A DNA stretch of 64,000 nt, taken from assembly GCA_003242085.1 (NCBI GenBank), contig QBML01000016.1:19950-83949 (forward strand), in the 5' to 3' direction. Under the pieces are notes generated by a model. That model was not told where the DNA came from and made no database searches. It worked only from the letters and a program-made list of their open reading frames with translations. The DNA comes from Pseudanabaena frigida. GTDB lineage: Bacteria; Cyanobacteriota; Cyanobacteriia; Pseudanabaenales; Pseudanabaenaceae. Of the stretch, positions 27,593 through 38,921 are shown piece by piece (the first letter of the stretch is position 1; every line of letters starts with the position of its first letter). The translations under genes were made by a program, and so were the position numbers.

Positions 27593-29818
27593 TTATAGAG
27601 GTTCTTTTTCGTTTTGCCAGATGGCGCGGATGATCTTAATTTCATCGTAGGTATATTCTTCGCGCAGGTGATCGAAAAGATTTCGGAGGGAATCACCACC
27701 GATCGCATCTAGCGCTTCATAAATTACAGTTTGACGCTCTGGAGCTACAAGACGATCGCAATTAATCGCATAGCCAGACTCCACTAATTGCACGAGATGT
27801 GTCCAGACAGTCGCAGGTTTGAGTCCGCGATCGCGAGCAATTTCATCGATATCTAAGCCGTTCTCATACATCGCCAAAGTTTCACGCTGTGTACTTGCTT
27901 TTGATAGTTTTGATTTTGGTGTGGATTCCTGTTTAACTCTAGAGGGACTTGCTTCAGTAGGTTCTGCAGGAGGATATTTGAGATGGTGTTCGAGAATAAT
28001 TGCAATAAAATCATCAGCATATTGTTCTAATTTCTTCGCCCCAACTCCTGATAGTTTGGCAAAATCCTTGCGACTTGTCGGTTGCTGCTCTGCCATTTGA
28101 TTGAGCGTCGCATTGCTAAAAATGACATAGGGAGGAACTTCCTGCTCATCAGCAAGGTTTTTGCGAAGTAGTCGCAATCTTTCAAAGAGAATGTCCACAT
28201 CAACAGATCTTTCTTTTGCATCTTCGCGATCTGCAACGCTTGCAGGTTCAACATCACGTTCGATCGGTAATAGCACATTGCGCTGATTTCGCATGACTTC
28301 CCAACTGCGATCGTTGAGTTTGAGAATGCCGTAGCCATCCGTTGTCTGGGTTAGAAAACCTTGATGAATTAGCGATCGCGAAAGTTGCCGCCATTCATCG
28401 AGACTACGATCTTTGCCAATGCCATAGGTAGTGAGTTGATCGTGATGGTGTTGCAATACTTTCTCTTTGCGGGAACCTCTCAAAACGTCGATGATATGCC
28501 CTGCTCCAAATCTTTCTTTGGTTCTTGCTACACATGATAAGAATTTTTGTGATTCCACCGTCCAATCTTCCATTGGCTTAGGTGTAAGGCAGTTATCACA
28601 ATTAGCGCAATCACCATGAAAATTCTCACCAAAATAACGTAAGAGAATCGTGCGGCGACAGGCTATACCTTCGGCATAGTCTACTACTTGGCGCAATTGC
28701 TGTTGAGCAATTCTTTGTTCTGCTTCTAATGGTTCATTGGTATGCGGATCTACTTTCTGGGCAATGAGATACTTGATCGTCTCTAAATCTCCATAGCCTA
28801 AAAATAAAGTACAGTGAGATTCTTCTCCATCGCGACCTGCTCGACCTGACTCTTGATAATAGCCCTCAATATTTCGCGGTAAATCATAATGGATTACGAA
28901 TCGCACATCGGGTTTATTGATCCCCATCCCGAAGGCAACAGTGGCAACCATTACCTGCACATCGTCCCTAATCCACCGAGTTTGATTTTCTTCCCGTTCC
29001 TTATTGCCTAATCCTGCATGATAGGGAATTGCTTCGATGCCATCTTCGCGGAGGCGACTGGCTATCTCATCTACCCGTTTGCGACTGAGACAATAGACAA
29101 TTCCTGAGCCTTGTAGTCGCTTAATTTGATGTAAAAGATTAATATAGGATTGTTCATTACCTTGCTTAGGAATAACTTCGTAATAGAGATTAGAACGATT
29201 GAAACTTGCGACATGGATATAGGGCTGCTTTAGTTCTAATTGTTGGCTAATATCTTCACGTACTCGCTCAGTTGCTGTGGCAGTTAAGCCAACCATCGGT
29301 ACATCAGGATAAATTTGCCGAATCCGACTCAGTTGGCGATATTCGGGGCGAAAATCATGCCCCCATTCCGAAACGCAGTGAGCCTCATCGATCGCAAATC
29401 CCGCAATGCCAATCTTATTCTTAACAATATTCAGAAATTCGAGAAACTGCTCGGCAAATAGACGTTCGGGCGCAATATAGATTAACTTAATTGCGCCATT
29501 GAGAATTGCTTGCGATCGCTGATTGCTTTCTCTTGCTGATAGTGTGCTATTGAGAAATGTTGCCCCAATTCCATTCTCTTTAAGTGCTGTAACTTGATCT
29601 TGCATTAAAGCAATTAACGGCGAAACGACAATCGTTACACCCGTTTTTAGTAATGCAGGTAATTGAAAACAAATCGATTTACCGCCACCCGTAGGCATAA
29701 TCGCCAGAGTATCGCGTCCTGCCAGACTCGCCTCAATAATCTCGCGCTGACCTGCCCGAAAAGATTCATACCCAAAATATTGTTTCAGCGCTTGCTGTAG
29801 AGGATCGCTATTTGTCAT
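27593..29818 (-). CDS. recQ: ATP-dependent DNA helicase RecQ
   Basis: 741 aa. Helicase motif I is MPTGGGKSICFQLPA (near residue 40) and motif II is IDEAHCVSEWGHDFRPEY. Motif VI lies in YYQESGRAGRDG. The zinc-binding region has CRRTILLRYFG followed by CANCDNC. An HRDC domain is present near residues 525-605 (AKLSGVGAKKLEQYADDF), then a winged-helix-like tail (TLAMYENGLDIDEIARDRG). This is the full RecQ layout; the protein unwinds recombination and fork structures. It is 3 bp downstream of the Uma2 gene. Confidence 0.95.
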   Translation of the reverse strand: MTNSDPLQQALKQYFGYESFRAGQREIIEASLAGRDTLAIMPTGGGKSICFQLPALLKTGVTIVVSPLIALMQDQVTALKENGIGATFLNSTLSARESNQRSQAILNGAIKLIYIAPERLFAEQFLEFLNIVKNKIGIAGFAIDEAHCVSEWGHDFRPEYRQLSRIRQIYPDVPMVGLTATATERVREDISQQLELKQPYIHVASFNRSNLYYEVIPKQGNEQSYINLLHQIKRLQGSGIVYCLSRKRVDEIASRLREDGIEAIPYHAGLGNKEREENQTRWIRDDVQVMVATVAFGMGINKPDVRFVIHYDLPRNIEGYYQESGRAGRDGEESHCTLFLGYGDLETIKYLIAQKVDPHTNEPLEAEQRIAQQQLRQVVDYAEGIACRRTILLRYFGENFHGDCANCDNCLTPKPMEDWTVESQKFLSCVARTKERFGAGHIIDVLRGSRKEKVLQHHHDQLTTYGIGKDRSLDEWRQLSRSLIHQGFLTQTTDGYGILKLNDRSWEVMRNQRNVLLPIERDVEPASVADREDAKERSVDVDILFERLRLLRKNLADEQEVPPYVIFSNATLNQMAEQQPTSRKDFAKLSGVGAKKLEQYADDFIAIILEHHLKYPPAEPTEASPSRVKQESTPKSKLSKASTQRETLAMYENGLDIDEIARDRGLKPATVWTHLVQLVESGYAINCDRLVAPERQTVIYEALDAIGGDSLRNLFDHLREEYTYDEIKIIRAIWQNEKEPL

Positions 29819-29821
29819 AAA

Positions 29822-30511
29822 TTAGGATTTTGCAAAAGTCTGTAATAACCATCGGGCGATCGCACCATCATCTTCATCTTCTTGACTACGCTTTAATGCT
29901 GCTTCAACTATGCTAATTTCCAGTCCTTCGAGAACTTGTGATTGTGTAATTCTACCACTGCGACCATCGGCGATCGCAAAAGCAAATACTTCTGATGTAT
30001 TGGCATTAACAGCCCAATATTCCCGAACTTCTAAACGTTCATAGAGCAGTCTTTTATAACTCAAATCATCTTGAATAGTGGTTGCAGAAATTTCTACAAC
30101 GAGGGTTGGCAAATCAAACTCATTTAGATCAACTGGATAATTGTTCCTAGGCGGAATTTTTAATCCATTACCTAGGTAAAAAACTATATCTGGCTGAAAT
30201 TCAGCGCTATTCTTTTTTCGAAAACTACAGTTGGTATACTCATAGATAGTGATGTTGGCAAGAGTAGCAAATAGTCGAATTACGTTAGAAACAATTGAGT
30301 TCTCATGGGCATGAATTGGTCCAACGGGTGACATTTCAATCCTCATTAAATTCTGGTCATAATAAAATCTAGCCTTATCTAAGTTTGGCTCTTCAGAAAG
30401 AGCTAGAAATTCATCCCAAGAGGCTTTTACCCAAAGATCGGAAACAATTTCTGGTTTGACTTCTACGTTATCTTCTGTATCGTTTACCTTTGTGCTAACC
30501 GTAATAGTCAT
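29822..30511 (-). CDS. Uma2 family (DUF820) putative restriction-like nuclease
   Basis: 229 aa. The PD-(D/E)xK-type core of the family is visible: FQPDIVFYLG (Asp) and PTLVVEISATTIQDDLSYKR (Glu plus downstream Lys), followed by the VREYWAVN block. Uma2 proteins are numerous in cyanobacteria and their roles are mostly unknown. The stop is almost against the recQ start, so it may simply share a transcript. Confidence 0.88.
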   Translation of the reverse strand: MTITVSTKVNDTEDNVEVKPEIVSDLWVKASWDEFLALSEEPNLDKARFYYDQNLMRIEMSPVGPIHAHENSIVSNVIRLFATLANITIYEYTNCSFRKKNSAEFQPDIVFYLGNGLKIPPRNNYPVDLNEFDLPTLVVEISATTIQDDLSYKRLLYERLEVREYWAVNANTSEVFAFAIADGRSGRITQSQVLEGLEISIVEAALKRSQEDEDDGAIARWLLQTFAKS

Positions 30512-30583
30512 AATTAGTCCAGTTAGTTTTTATGCTTGATGATTCTACTATATCAAACGTCAGGAAGCATAATTGATGCAGTA

Positions 30584-31963
30584 TTACTTGCCAATACAAA
30601 ATCGACTAAAGATTTGATCGAGAACAGATTCAGTCACTTCTTCGCCTGTAATCTCACCGATCGCACTAATGGCAGCTCGCAAATCAATTGTCCAGAAATC
30701 AAGAGGTAATCGATCGGCGATCGCAATTTGAACATTAGCCAAAGATTGCACAACCCTCATCAAACAGGCTTTTTGGCGCTGATTGATTGCTACATCAAGA
30801 TTTGCGGCGGCGATCGCATCTTGCTGAATACATTGCAAAATTGCTGTTTCTAAATCATCAATTCCCTGTTGTTGAGAAGCCGCAGTTTTGACAATGGGAA
30901 GATTTTCTTTCCCTTGCAGAAGATTTGGATTCGAGGATTTGTCAATTAAATCGATCTTATTTATCACTAAAATCACAGGGCGATCGCTTACACTTTCATA
31001 GATCTCTGTATCTTGCTCAATCCAACCAACACTCGCATCGATTACCATCAAGACTAAATCGGCTGACTTGGCAGCTTGACGCGATCGCTCCACACCAATT
31101 TTTTCTACAACATCTTCAGTTTCCCTAATACCCGCTGTATCGAGAACTTGAATGGGAATACCACCCACTACTAACTGCGAATCTACGACATCGCGAGTTG
31201 TTCCAGGTAAATCTGTTACGATCGCCCGATCGCTACGACTCCAAGCATTCAGTAGACTCGACTTGCCAACATTGGGACGACCCATGATCGCCACTTTTAG
31301 ACCTGTACGTAACAATTCGCCGCGATCGGCTGTCGCTAAAATCTGTTGCGATTCTTTCGATACTATGTCAATTTCGGTTTTTACCCATTCCACATCAAGG
31401 GGTGGCAAATCATCTTCAAAATCGATCCGTGCCTCTATTTCAGTTAAAAGATTAAGACATTTACCCCTTAAATACTTGAGAGATTGGGCTAGCTTACCCC
31501 GTAACGAAGCGATCGCCGCCTGCGCCGCTTGAGCGGATTTCGCGCCGACTAGATCGTTAATACTTTCTGCCTGCGTGAGATCGATTCTGCCATTGAGAAA
31601 TGCCCTGAGGCTAAATTCTCCTGCCTCCGCCAGTCTAGCGCCATGCTCTAAACATAGATTTAACACCTGTTGCACTGCCATGATTCCACCATGACAGTGA
31701 AATTCCACCACATCTTCACGGGTAAAAGAACGAGGAGCTTTCATCAATAGCAATAGGCTTTCATCTACTATTTCCCCAGTTGAGGGATTTCTCACATAAC
31801 CATAAAGAATGCGATGACTTTCCCAAACCTGCTTACCCCCTGCATTAAAGATTTGCTGAGCGATCGCCACGGCGCGATCGCCTGATAGTCTGACAATACC
31901 TACACTTCCCTGCTGCGGAGAGATAGCTGTGGCGATAGCGGCGATCGTATCAGATAGACTCAT
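30584..31963 (-). CDS. mnmE: tRNA uridine-5-carboxymethylaminomethyl modification GTPase
   Basis: 459 aa. An N-terminal folate-binding-type domain ([24 protein letters not shown]) is followed by a helical region with an inserted G domain: [17 protein letters not shown] and NKID. The C-terminus is the family CIGK, whose Cys is required for activity. With MnmG it modifies the wobble uridine of certain tRNAs. It is the first gene of the minus-strand run mnmE-uma2-recQ-M28. Confidence 0.96.
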   Translation of the reverse strand: MSLSDTIAAIATAISPQQGSVGIVRLSGDRAVAIAQQIFNAGGKQVWESHRILYGYVRNPSTGEIVDESLLLLMKAPRSFTREDVVEFHCHGGIMAVQQVLNLCLEHGARLAEAGEFSLRAFLNGRIDLTQAESINDLVGAKSAQAAQAAIASLRGKLAQSLKYLRGKCLNLLTEIEARIDFEDDLPPLDVEWVKTEIDIVSKESQQILATADRGELLRTGLKVAIMGRPNVGKSSLLNAWSRSDRAIVTDLPGTTRDVVDSQLVVGGIPIQVLDTAGIRETEDVVEKIGVERSRQAAKSADLVLMVIDASVGWIEQDTEIYESVSDRPVILVINKIDLIDKSSNPNLLQGKENLPIVKTAASQQQGIDDLETAILQCIQQDAIAAANLDVAINQRQKACLMRVVQSLANVQIAIADRLPLDFWTIDLRAAISAIGEITGEEVTESVLDQIFSRFCIGK

Positions 31964-32456
31964 TCGTAATTTTTCTGGAATTAAACATACATAGAAACAA
32001 CATTACAGTAATTCCCATCACGTATGGCTTATGCATGATGACAATCCTAAATGAGTACAGAGCATTTTGACTGCACTCAGCTAGTGCGATCCCCTAGCTG
32101 AGCGTAGTTAACGCCCAATCCAAATATACTGATTATTTCAGATCGCTCTATAGCAATTCAAACCTCAAATAAATAAAGGCGGCACTTTGCGCCGCCTTTA
32201 TTTATTTGCTTAGATGATTACTGATTTGGCGCTTGACATAGAGCAAAACAAACTTTCATTAATTTTTTTGCCAAGCTTTGCTTCTTAAGACTTAAAATTG
32301 AATTAAGATATACTTAATTGCTGGATTAAAAATTAAATCTCAACTAGATTAGAGTAAAGAATCATTTCTACGAAGTTAGGGGGATGAGCAGAGGTTCCAA
32401 ATTTATACGTTTATTGTCGGTCTTAAGATCGATTTTGCATCTGGGATTTTTAAACT
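31964..32456. other. divergent intergenic region with hairpins
   Basis: About 490 bp between mnmE (minus) and the hybrid kinase (plus), so it must hold both promoters. It contains a decayed CTCAGCTAG...CTAGCTGAGCGTAG palindrome near 32076-32108 and a strong hairpin at 32166-32208. I see no gene. Confidence 0.5.
32166..32208. repeat. terminator-like hairpin in a divergent promoter region
   Basis: 18-bp arms (CAAATAAATAAAGGCGGC and complement) around a 7-nt loop. It resembles the bidirectional terminators elsewhere in the window but has no gene end beside it; both flanking genes point away. Confidence 0.65.
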
Positions 32457-35400
32457 ATGTCTACTCTTGTTAATGGTGATACACCAATCTACCCAGAAGA
32501 TCGGGAAAATATTACTAAAAGCAGTTTTTCTACAAGCAAATTGACTGTAAAAAATTCGTCTAATCGGACTAAAGAATCTTTAAAACTACACCAAGCAATC
32601 TTGGACAGTGCTAATTACTTAATCATCGCGACAAGAGTTGATGGGATAATTTCTGCCTTTAATGCGGCGGCTGAACAATCGCTTGGGTATAAATCATCGG
32701 AATTAATTGGTAAGTATACTCCTGAATGTTTTCACGATCTTTTAGAGATTCAACAACGAGCGATCGCATTAACAGAGGAATTAGGAATTCCAATTTCTGC
32801 AGGATTTGAAGTGTTTGTCGCTAAAGCGCGTTTAGGACAAATAGAAGAGTGTGAATGGACGTATATTCGCAAAGATGGCTCGCGATTTCCTGTAATGCTT
32901 TCTATCTCTACATTACGCGACGAGAATAATGAAATTTCTGGTTTCTTAGGTATTGCTAATGACATTACCAAACGGCGACAGAGCGAAGAAAATTTAAAGA
33001 AAACATTAATGGAGTTAGAGTTTCAGAAGTTTGCTCTAGACCAAGCTGCGATTGTTGCTGTTACAGATTTACAGGGGAATATTACTTACGTAAATAGTAA
33101 ATTCTGTGAAGTCTCTGGGTATAGCCAAGCAGAGCTAGCGGGAAAGAACCATCGATTGCTCAATTCGGGCTATCATCCTCCTGAGTTTTTTGCTAACCTT
33201 TGGCAAACCATTGCTAGTGGGAAGGTCTGGCGCGGTGAAATCCGTAATCAATCTAAAGATGGAACATATAACTGGTCTGACTGTACGATTGTTCCATTGT
33301 TAGACGATCTCGGATCGCCAATGCAATACCTAGCAATTCGTTTTGATATAAGCGACCGTAAAAAGCTTGAAGAAACTTTGCGATTGCAGGAACGGGCGAT
33401 CGCAGCTAGTCACAATGGGATTGTTATCACTGATCGGCGCATCCCAAGCAATCCAATTGTCTATGTAAATTCAGCATTTGAAAAAATTTCTGGCTATAAA
33501 GCTAGTGAAGTTATTGGCAAGAACTGTCGTTTTTTACAAGCAAATGACTTACATCAGCCAGAGAATAATGTACTACGTTCGGCAATTGCTTCAGGAAGTT
33601 CTTGTACAGTTGTTATTAGGAACTATCGCAAAGATGGCTCACTATTCTGGAATGAATTACATATATCTCCTATATTGGATGAAAATGGCAATGTAACGCA
33701 CTTCATCGGTATCCAAACTGATATAACTAAGCGAAAAGAAGCCGAGAAAGATTTGAAGAGGCAAATGCGCCTTACGGTTTTACTCAATCGAATTACTGAT
33801 GAGATTCGGCAGAGTCTTGATATCGATAGTATTTTTCAAACTGCTGCCCATCAGATTCAAATAGCTTTTCATGCTAGTCGTTGTTTGATTTACAAACTGG
33901 AATATAACCATCATGAATCTCTAGGGCGACCTCAAATTTCTCTAATGTCAGAGCAGTTGGCTGACAAAATTTTTTCTGTCAAAGATATTGAATTGCCTTT
34001 GCTAAACAGTACGTTTGGGCAAAATATTTCTAGCCAAGATCGCGCGATCGCCGTTACAAATGTCTATACCGATCCTAATTTAGACGAGTTTGGTGAATTA
34101 TTCTATCGGATGCAATTGCGATCGCTATTGGCGATTCGGACTTCATCGCATGGCGTCACAAATGGAATTATCTTGTTACACCATTGCAATAGTTTTCATG
34201 AATGGACAATTGAGGAAAGAGAATTACTTGAATCCGTTGCTAATCAAGTAAGTATTGCCCTATCGCAAGCAAATTTATTAATTAAAGAAACTCAACAACG
34301 GGAGTTGCTGATCAAGAAAAATGCGGAATTAGAAGAGGCTAAAAGTATTGCTGAAGCTGCAAACCGTTCTAAGAGTGACTTTTTAGCCACGATGAGCCAT
34401 GAGATCCGTACTCCGATGAATGCAGTGATCGGGATGACGGGAGTTTTACTAGATACTAATTTAACGAAGGAGCAACGTGAGTTTGTCGAAATCGCTCGAA
34501 ATGCAGGTGATACCCTATTAACGATTATCAACGACATTTTAGATTTCTCTAAGATTGAATCGGGGCATCTGGAATTAGAAGAGCAAACTTTCGATTTGCG
34601 AACTTGTTTAGAAGATACGATCGAGTTGCTATCAGCTAAAGCAATTGAGAAAGAAATCGAACTGGGATACTTGATTCATCCAGATGTTGACTTGATCGTG
34701 ATTGGTGATATGACGCGCCTGCGCCAAGTGTTAGCCAATTTGATAGGCAATGCCATTAAATTTACTAGCCGTGGTTTTGTGAATATTTCGGTCACCCAAT
34801 TACCAGTTTCACATTTTGTGCGCTGCAATTTACACGATCGCCATGAAGAAGAAGATTTACTGCGAACATTGAAGTTTGCGGTTAAAGATACTGGTATTGG
34901 TATTCCTAGCGATCGCCTACATCGATTGTTTCAACCGTTTAGCCAAGTAGATGCCTCAACAACTAGGCAATATGGTGGGACTGGTTTGGGATTGGCGATT
35001 AGTAAGCGGCTATGCGAACTCATGGGCGGCACAATGTGGGTTGAGAGTGATATTAATCAAGGCTCTACTTTTTACTTCACAATTACCGCCCCTGCTAATA
35101 CTCTGGAGCAATTATCTACAGCTAATATTGCAGATTTACAATCAATCTCACAATTAACAGCTCAAAACTTTTCTAATAAATATGCACAAGGGTTAGATCG
35201 ATTTATTGTTGAAGGTTTAGAATCCCTTTCAAGTGCTGATCGAATTTCTATAGATCGGTTTCAAAAACGCCAAAATTATATATTTGACCCGCTCATGGCA
35301 AAAAATCATCCTCTGCGAATTTTGTTAGCAGAAGATAATGTTGTGAATCAAAAAGTTGCCATTCATATTTTGCAAAGGATGGGCTACAGAGCTGATGTGG

Positions 35401-36053
35401 CAGCGAATGGGTTAGAAGTTTTAGCGGCGCTATCGCAGCAAACCTACGACCTAGTTTTTATGGATATGCAAATGCCTGAAATGGATGGTCTCGAAGCAAC
35501 AAAGCAAATTGATATCCATTGGAAAGAAGGTAAGTTTACTCATAAACCGTGGATCGTAGCAATGACCGCTAATGCAATGCAAGGAGATCGCGAAATTTGT
35601 CTGGCTGCGGGTATGAACGATTATCTTAGTAAGCCGATTCGCAATTCTGAGCTTGTGCGGGTATTATCTGAATGCCAACCTCTTACGCCAAACATTTCTG
35701 CAATGTTATCAGTAAATATTGGCACTCTGCATGAAGTCGCTAGCGATATAGGCGGTGACGATCCAGCGTTTTTAATTGAGTTGATCGATAGTTATCTAGA
35801 CAATACGCGATCGCTGATTCAAGAGCTATATACTAGCTTTGCACAGCAGGATTTAGACGCATTACTGCGTACAGTTCACACTTTGAAATCTAGTAGTGGA
35901 GTAATCGGTGCAGAGGATCTGTCAAACCTTTGTCGTGAGTTAGAAACAAAACTACGCAATAAAAACTATGAGGATTTAGATATCAAAATCAATAAAATTG
36001 CTGATGAATACGCTTGTGTTAAATCTGAGTTAGAGCGGGAAAGATATATTTAG
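32457..36053 (+). CDS. hybrid sensor histidine kinase (PAS x3, GAF, HisKA, HATPase, REC, Hpt)
   Basis: 1198 aa with no membrane segment. Three PAS repeats (~40-170, 185-300 and 310-425) each end in a PAC-like (F/I)DI(T/S)(K/D)R tail. The second and third have the [12 protein letters not shown] / [15 protein letters not shown] form; the third (GKNCRFLQ) matches the flavin-binding LOV motif. A GAF domain follows (~440-605). The kinase core has [14 protein letters not shown] (His near 648) and ATPase boxes DTGIGIP and [12 protein letters not shown] receiver has its phospho-Asp in [11 protein letters not shown] (near 1002), and an Hpt domain has VHTLKSSSG (His near 1140). It is a self-contained phosphorelay, probably responding to blue light or redox. 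The REC-GGDEF gene 200 bp downstream is a candidate output. Confidence 0.93.
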   Translation: MSTLVNGDTPIYPEDRENITKSSFSTSKLTVKNSSNRTKESLKLHQAILDSANYLIIATRVDGIISAFNAAAEQSLGYKSSELIGKYTPECFHDLLEIQQRAIALTEELGIPISAGFEVFVAKARLGQIEECEWTYIRKDGSRFPVMLSISTLRDENNEISGFLGIANDITKRRQSEENLKKTLMELEFQKFALDQAAIVAVTDLQGNITYVNSKFCEVSGYSQAELAGKNHRLLNSGYHPPEFFANLWQTIASGKVWRGEIRNQSKDGTYNWSDCTIVPLLDDLGSPMQYLAIRFDISDRKKLEETLRLQERAIAASHNGIVITDRRIPSNPIVYVNSAFEKISGYKASEVIGKNCRFLQANDLHQPENNVLRSAIASGSSCTVVIRNYRKDGSLFWNELHISPILDENGNVTHFIGIQTDITKRKEAEKDLKRQMRLTVLLNRITDEIRQSLDIDSIFQTAAHQIQIAFHASRCLIYKLEYNHHESLGRPQISLMSEQLADKIFSVKDIELPLLNSTFGQNISSQDRAIAVTNVYTDPNLDEFGELFYRMQLRSLLAIRTSSHGVTNGIILLHHCNSFHEWTIEERELLESVANQVSIALSQANLLIKETQQRELLIKKNAELEEAKSIAEAANRSKSDFLATMSHEIRTPMNAVIGMTGVLLDTNLTKEQREFVEIARNAGDTLLTIINDILDFSKIESGHLELEEQTFDLRTCLEDTIELLSAKAIEKEIELGYLIHPDVDLIVIGDMTRLRQVLANLIGNAIKFTSRGFVNISVTQLPVSHFVRCNLHDRHEEEDLLRTLKFAVKDTGIGIPSDRLHRLFQPFSQVDASTTRQYGGTGLGLAISKRLCELMGGTMWVESDINQGSTFYFTITAPANTLEQLSTANIADLQSISQLTAQNFSNKYAQGLDRFIVEGLESLSSADRISIDRFQKRQNYIFDPLMAKNHPLRILLAEDNVVNQKVAIHILQRMGYRADVAANGLEVLAALSQQTYDLVFMDMQMPEMDGLEATKQIDIHWKEGKFTHKPWIVAMTANAMQGDREICLAAGMNDYLSKPIRNSELVRVLSECQPLTPNISAMLSVNIGTLHEVASDIGGDDPAFLIELIDSYLDNTRSLIQELYTSFAQQDLDALLRTVHTLKSSSGVIGAEDLSNLCRELETKLRNKNYEDLDIKINKIADEYACVKSELERERYI

Positions 36054-36259
36054 AAAAATTATTATGGGCAAAAGGGTAAATTAAAAACTAAAGATCGGAT
36101 TTAGTAGACCGGATTTTATTTAATCTCTGCTTTTTATTGCTTTTTATATTTTAACTGTCTTAGCAGTTACTATAAAATCTTAAAATGAATTAAGTACTGC
36201 TAAAGCCAATTTCAATGTCCAACTATGACTAGTTATTCCCAATACTGTCCAATTATGTA

Positions 36260-37288
36260 ATGACAATCGACGATATTAGCGATCGCCACAAGCATCCGAA
36301 CCCAGAAGTCAATATTCTCGAGACAACAGCATCCAAACCAGCGCTGATTCTAATTGTGGATGATGATTTGTTTATGCGAAAAATTTTGGTACGTTATTTA
36401 GAGCGTGAAAATTATCGTGTGGTTGAAGCGGCTGATGGCATGGAGGCGTTAAAACTGTATCAAGAACGTCAACCAGATATGATTTTGCTCGACGCAATGA
36501 TGCCTGTTTTGGATGGATTTGAATGTTGCTCTCGATTACAACAACTTCCCAACGGCGATCACACTCCAGTTTTAATTATCACCGCGCTCGAAGATCGTGA
36601 ATCTGTGGATCGCGCATATGAGGTTGGTGCATCGGACTATGTGACTAAGCCAATTCATTGGGCGGTTTTGCGACAACGGGTGCGCCGCTTGTTAGAACAG
36701 GCTAATTTACGCGAACAGCTTGAAGCTGCTAATCAAAGACTGGCAGTTGTCGTTAAAGAATTACAGCGTCTAGTCGCAATTGATGGCTTAACCCAAGTAG
36801 CTAACCGTCGTCACTTAGATGCATATCTAGAACAAGAATGTAGTCGCGCAAACAGAGAGCAGATTCCAATTTCATTGGTTTTATGCGATATTGATTTCTT
36901 TAAAAACTATAACGATAATTACGGACATCAAGAAGGAGATCTCTGCTTGCAGCAAGTTGCTCAAGCGATCGGTAAAGCCACAAATCGACCTGCGGATTTA
37001 GTTGCTCGCTACGGTGGTGAAGAATTTGCGATCGTCTTACCTAATACCGACATTGAAGGGGGGATGAATGTAGCAATTAGAGCCAATGAAATCATCCGAT
37101 CGCTCAAATTACCTCATAATCACTCTAAAGTAGCCAACCACGTAACGATTAGCTGTGGTGTCGCGACTCTTTTACCATCTCAAAATTTTCAAGCGATAAA
37201 TTTGCTAAAAGCCGCAGATCGGGCTTTATATGTTGCTAAGGCTGATGGACGAAATTGTGTAAGACAAAGTGATTTAGTTGAAGATTAA
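36260..37288 (+). CDS. response-regulator diguanylate cyclase (REC-GGDEF)
   Basis: 342 aa. The REC domain (~28-145) has LIVDDD and the phospho-Asp in MILLDAMMP (near 77). A short helical linker precedes a GGDEF domain with active site YGGEEF near residue 253. RPAD lies five residues upstream of GGEEF, the RxxD inhibitory site, so product feedback is expected. It makes cyclic di-GMP when phosphorylated. Placed just after the hybrid kinase on the same strand; a terminator follows. Confidence 0.93.
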   Translation: MTIDDISDRHKHPNPEVNILETTASKPALILIVDDDLFMRKILVRYLERENYRVVEAADGMEALKLYQERQPDMILLDAMMPVLDGFECCSRLQQLPNGDHTPVLIITALEDRESVDRAYEVGASDYVTKPIHWAVLRQRVRRLLEQANLREQLEAANQRLAVVVKELQRLVAIDGLTQVANRRHLDAYLEQECSRANREQIPISLVLCDIDFFKNYNDNYGHQEGDLCLQQVAQAIGKATNRPADLVARYGGEEFAIVLPNTDIEGGMNVAIRANEIIRSLKLPHNHSKVANHVTISCGVATLLPSQNFQAINLLKAADRALYVAKADGRNCVRQSDLVED

Positions 37289-37295
37289 TATAAAT

Positions 37296-37338
37296 CCAAA
37301 AAGGAGATGCGGCGCGAAGCGCCGCATCTCCTTTTTGG
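37296..37338 (+). terminator. terminator of the REC-GGDEF gene
   Basis: 20-bp perfect arms around a GAA loop, starting 7 bp past the stop codon and ending in a T-run. An open frame through it extends the next gene upstream only artificially. Confidence 0.85.
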
Positions 37339-37430
37339 TCTTTGTGTATATAAGTATGCTGACCATAGCTATAATCACAATTGCAGAAACTAAATATTCA
37401 AATCAAATCAAACATCGATCGCAAAATCCT

Positions 37431-38045
37431 ATGGAATGGCATATTACGGACGCACAAAGCTTAGCAATCATCGATCAAGAAATTGGTGAGCATTCACTCT
37501 CCCCAGCCGAATACGAAATTGTGCGCCAAGTAATTTATGCAACCGCAGATTTTGAATATAAAAATCTTGTCAGGTTTTCAGATCAGGCTTTGCAGGCAGG
37601 AGCGGCTGCTCTAGCAACGCGAGCGACAATTGTTGTGGATGTGCCAACTGTGCAAGCTGCCATCTTCCCCAAGATTTGTGATACTTTTGCGAATCCAATC
37701 TATTGTGGGGTTGAGGCAATAACTCGTCCCCAAAAGGGTAAAACTCAGGCTGCTTGGGGTATTGACACCTTGGCAAGGCGCTATCCTGAAGCAATATTTG
37801 TGATTGGCGAATCCCAGACAGCTCTAGCGACTTTGGTAGATTTGATTGAGTTAGAAGATGCTAAGCCTGCGTTGGTAATTGGCACTCCTGCTGGTTTTAT
37901 CGATACTGATGTAATTAAGTCTCGGTTAAATGATTCGCGAATTCCCCATATTCGGGTTGACGGACGTAAAGGTAATGCGATCGCGGCTGCGGCGATCTTT
38001 AATTCATTAGTCAGCTTGGCATGGCAGGCATACGGCAATAAATAA
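37431..38045 (+). CDS. cobH: precorrin-8X methylmutase
   Basis: 204 aa from ATG 37431, the usual family length (~205-215). The frame is open back to 37278, but that extension would cross a terminator and has no family similarity. Family blocks: HITDAQSLAIIDQEIG at the start, RQVIYATADFEY with its ring-contacting His replaced (TADFEY), GTPAGFIDTD and a C-terminal GRKGNAIAAAAI. It rearranges precorrin-8X/cobalt-precorrin-8 to (hydrogeno)cobyrinate in cobalamin synthesis. No other cobalamin gene lies nearby. Confidence 0.9.
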   Translation: MEWHITDAQSLAIIDQEIGEHSLSPAEYEIVRQVIYATADFEYKNLVRFSDQALQAGAAALATRATIVVDVPTVQAAIFPKICDTFANPIYCGVEAITRPQKGKTQAAWGIDTLARRYPEAIFVIGESQTALATLVDLIELEDAKPALVIGTPAGFIDTDVIKSRLNDSRIPHIRVDGRKGNAIAAAAIFNSLVSLAWQAYGNK

Positions 38046-38056
38046 GGCTTCGGATA

Positions 38057-38101
38057 GCTTCGACTACGCTCAGCCACCGGATAGCTGAGCGTAGTCGAAG
38101 C
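38057..38101. repeat. palindromic repeat, GCTTCGACTACGCTCAGC family
   Basis: 18-bp perfect arms around a 9-nt loop, between the convergent ends of cobH and the pentapeptide-repeat gene. The same arm sequence occurs at 42024-42078, and a relic occurs near 32076-32108. It can serve as a terminator for either gene. Confidence 0.8.
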
Positions 38102-38111
38102 CATTGAGCGA

Positions 38112-38843
38112 TTAAGACCAAATAATCCCTGTTAAATTTGCCTCTTGAGTGATCATTCCTTCAATGACAGCATCTGCAAGTTTAGACTTGCTTAAGTTTG
38201 CCTTATAGAAATTTACGCGAGTGAGATCGGAACCTTGAAGATTGGCACTGGTAAGATCGGATTCACTCAGATCGGCATCACAGAGACTAGCGCCATACAA
38301 GCTGGCAAAAGTTAGATCGACCTCAGATAGCATGGCTTTATTCAGATTTGCGCCATTTAAGCTGGCACGGCTAAGGTCAGCGCGTTGCAAAATTCCTTCA
38401 TTTAGATTTGCCCCAAACAATCTTGCATCTCTAAGAATTGCTTCACTGAGATCGGCACGATTGAGATTGGTTTTCCCCATATTTGCACCTGTTAGTTTGG
38501 CGCGAGGTAGTTTAGCTTTGCTCAAAATTGCTTTATACAAATTCACCCCATAAAGCTTGGCATCACTAAGATTTGCTTCGCTGAGATCCGCTTCTCCCAA
38601 ATCTGCGCCACTGAAGTTTGCGCCGACGAGAGTAGCGCGATAGAGTTTGGTGCCATTAAGATCTGCACCGTTTAATTTGGCATTACTTAAGTTTGCGCCA
38701 TAGAGACTAGCTTCACTGAGATTTGCTCCACTGAGAATGGCATTACTCAAGTCAATTCCATTCATATCAGTTCTGCTGAGATTGACTCCCGAAAAGTTGC
38801 GGCGACCTGCATAGTAGGTATCGATCAGTTCACTGACTTCCAT
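38112..38843 (-). CDS. pentapeptide-repeat protein
   Basis: 243 aa, almost all A(D/N)LXX pentapeptides from residue ~18 to ~238 (LSGANLSEASLYGANLSNA and so on). It would form a right-handed quadrilateral beta-helix of roughly eleven coils. No membrane segment or second domain. Such proteins are abundant in cyanobacteria; some bind DNA gyrase, but most have no known role. Its internal repetition explains the open frame on the opposite strand. Confidence 0.9.
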   Translation of the reverse strand: MEVSELIDTYYAGRRNFSGVNLSRTDMNGIDLSNAILSGANLSEASLYGANLSNAKLNGADLNGTKLYRATLVGANFSGADLGEADLSEANLSDAKLYGVNLYKAILSKAKLPRAKLTGANMGKTNLNRADLSEAILRDARLFGANLNEGILQRADLSRASLNGANLNKAMLSEVDLTFASLYGASLCDADLSESDLTSANLQGSDLTRVNFYKANLSKSKLADAVIEGMITQEANLTGIIWS

Positions 38844-38921
38844 TAGTTTTTCAGTAGGTTTGTTTTCAGTATAAAACTAATAGAGAGGAGGATATATTCA
38901 AAGATTACTTCCACATCTTTA

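Noticed and set aside
37278-37430. N-terminal extension of the precorrin-8X methylmutase frame
   Set aside because: It would start inside the REC-GGDEF gene and cross its terminator, and it adds sequence that the family lacks.
38242-38553. 103-codon plus-strand frame rich in Arg, Leu and Phe
   Set aside because: Antisense product of the pentapeptide repeats.
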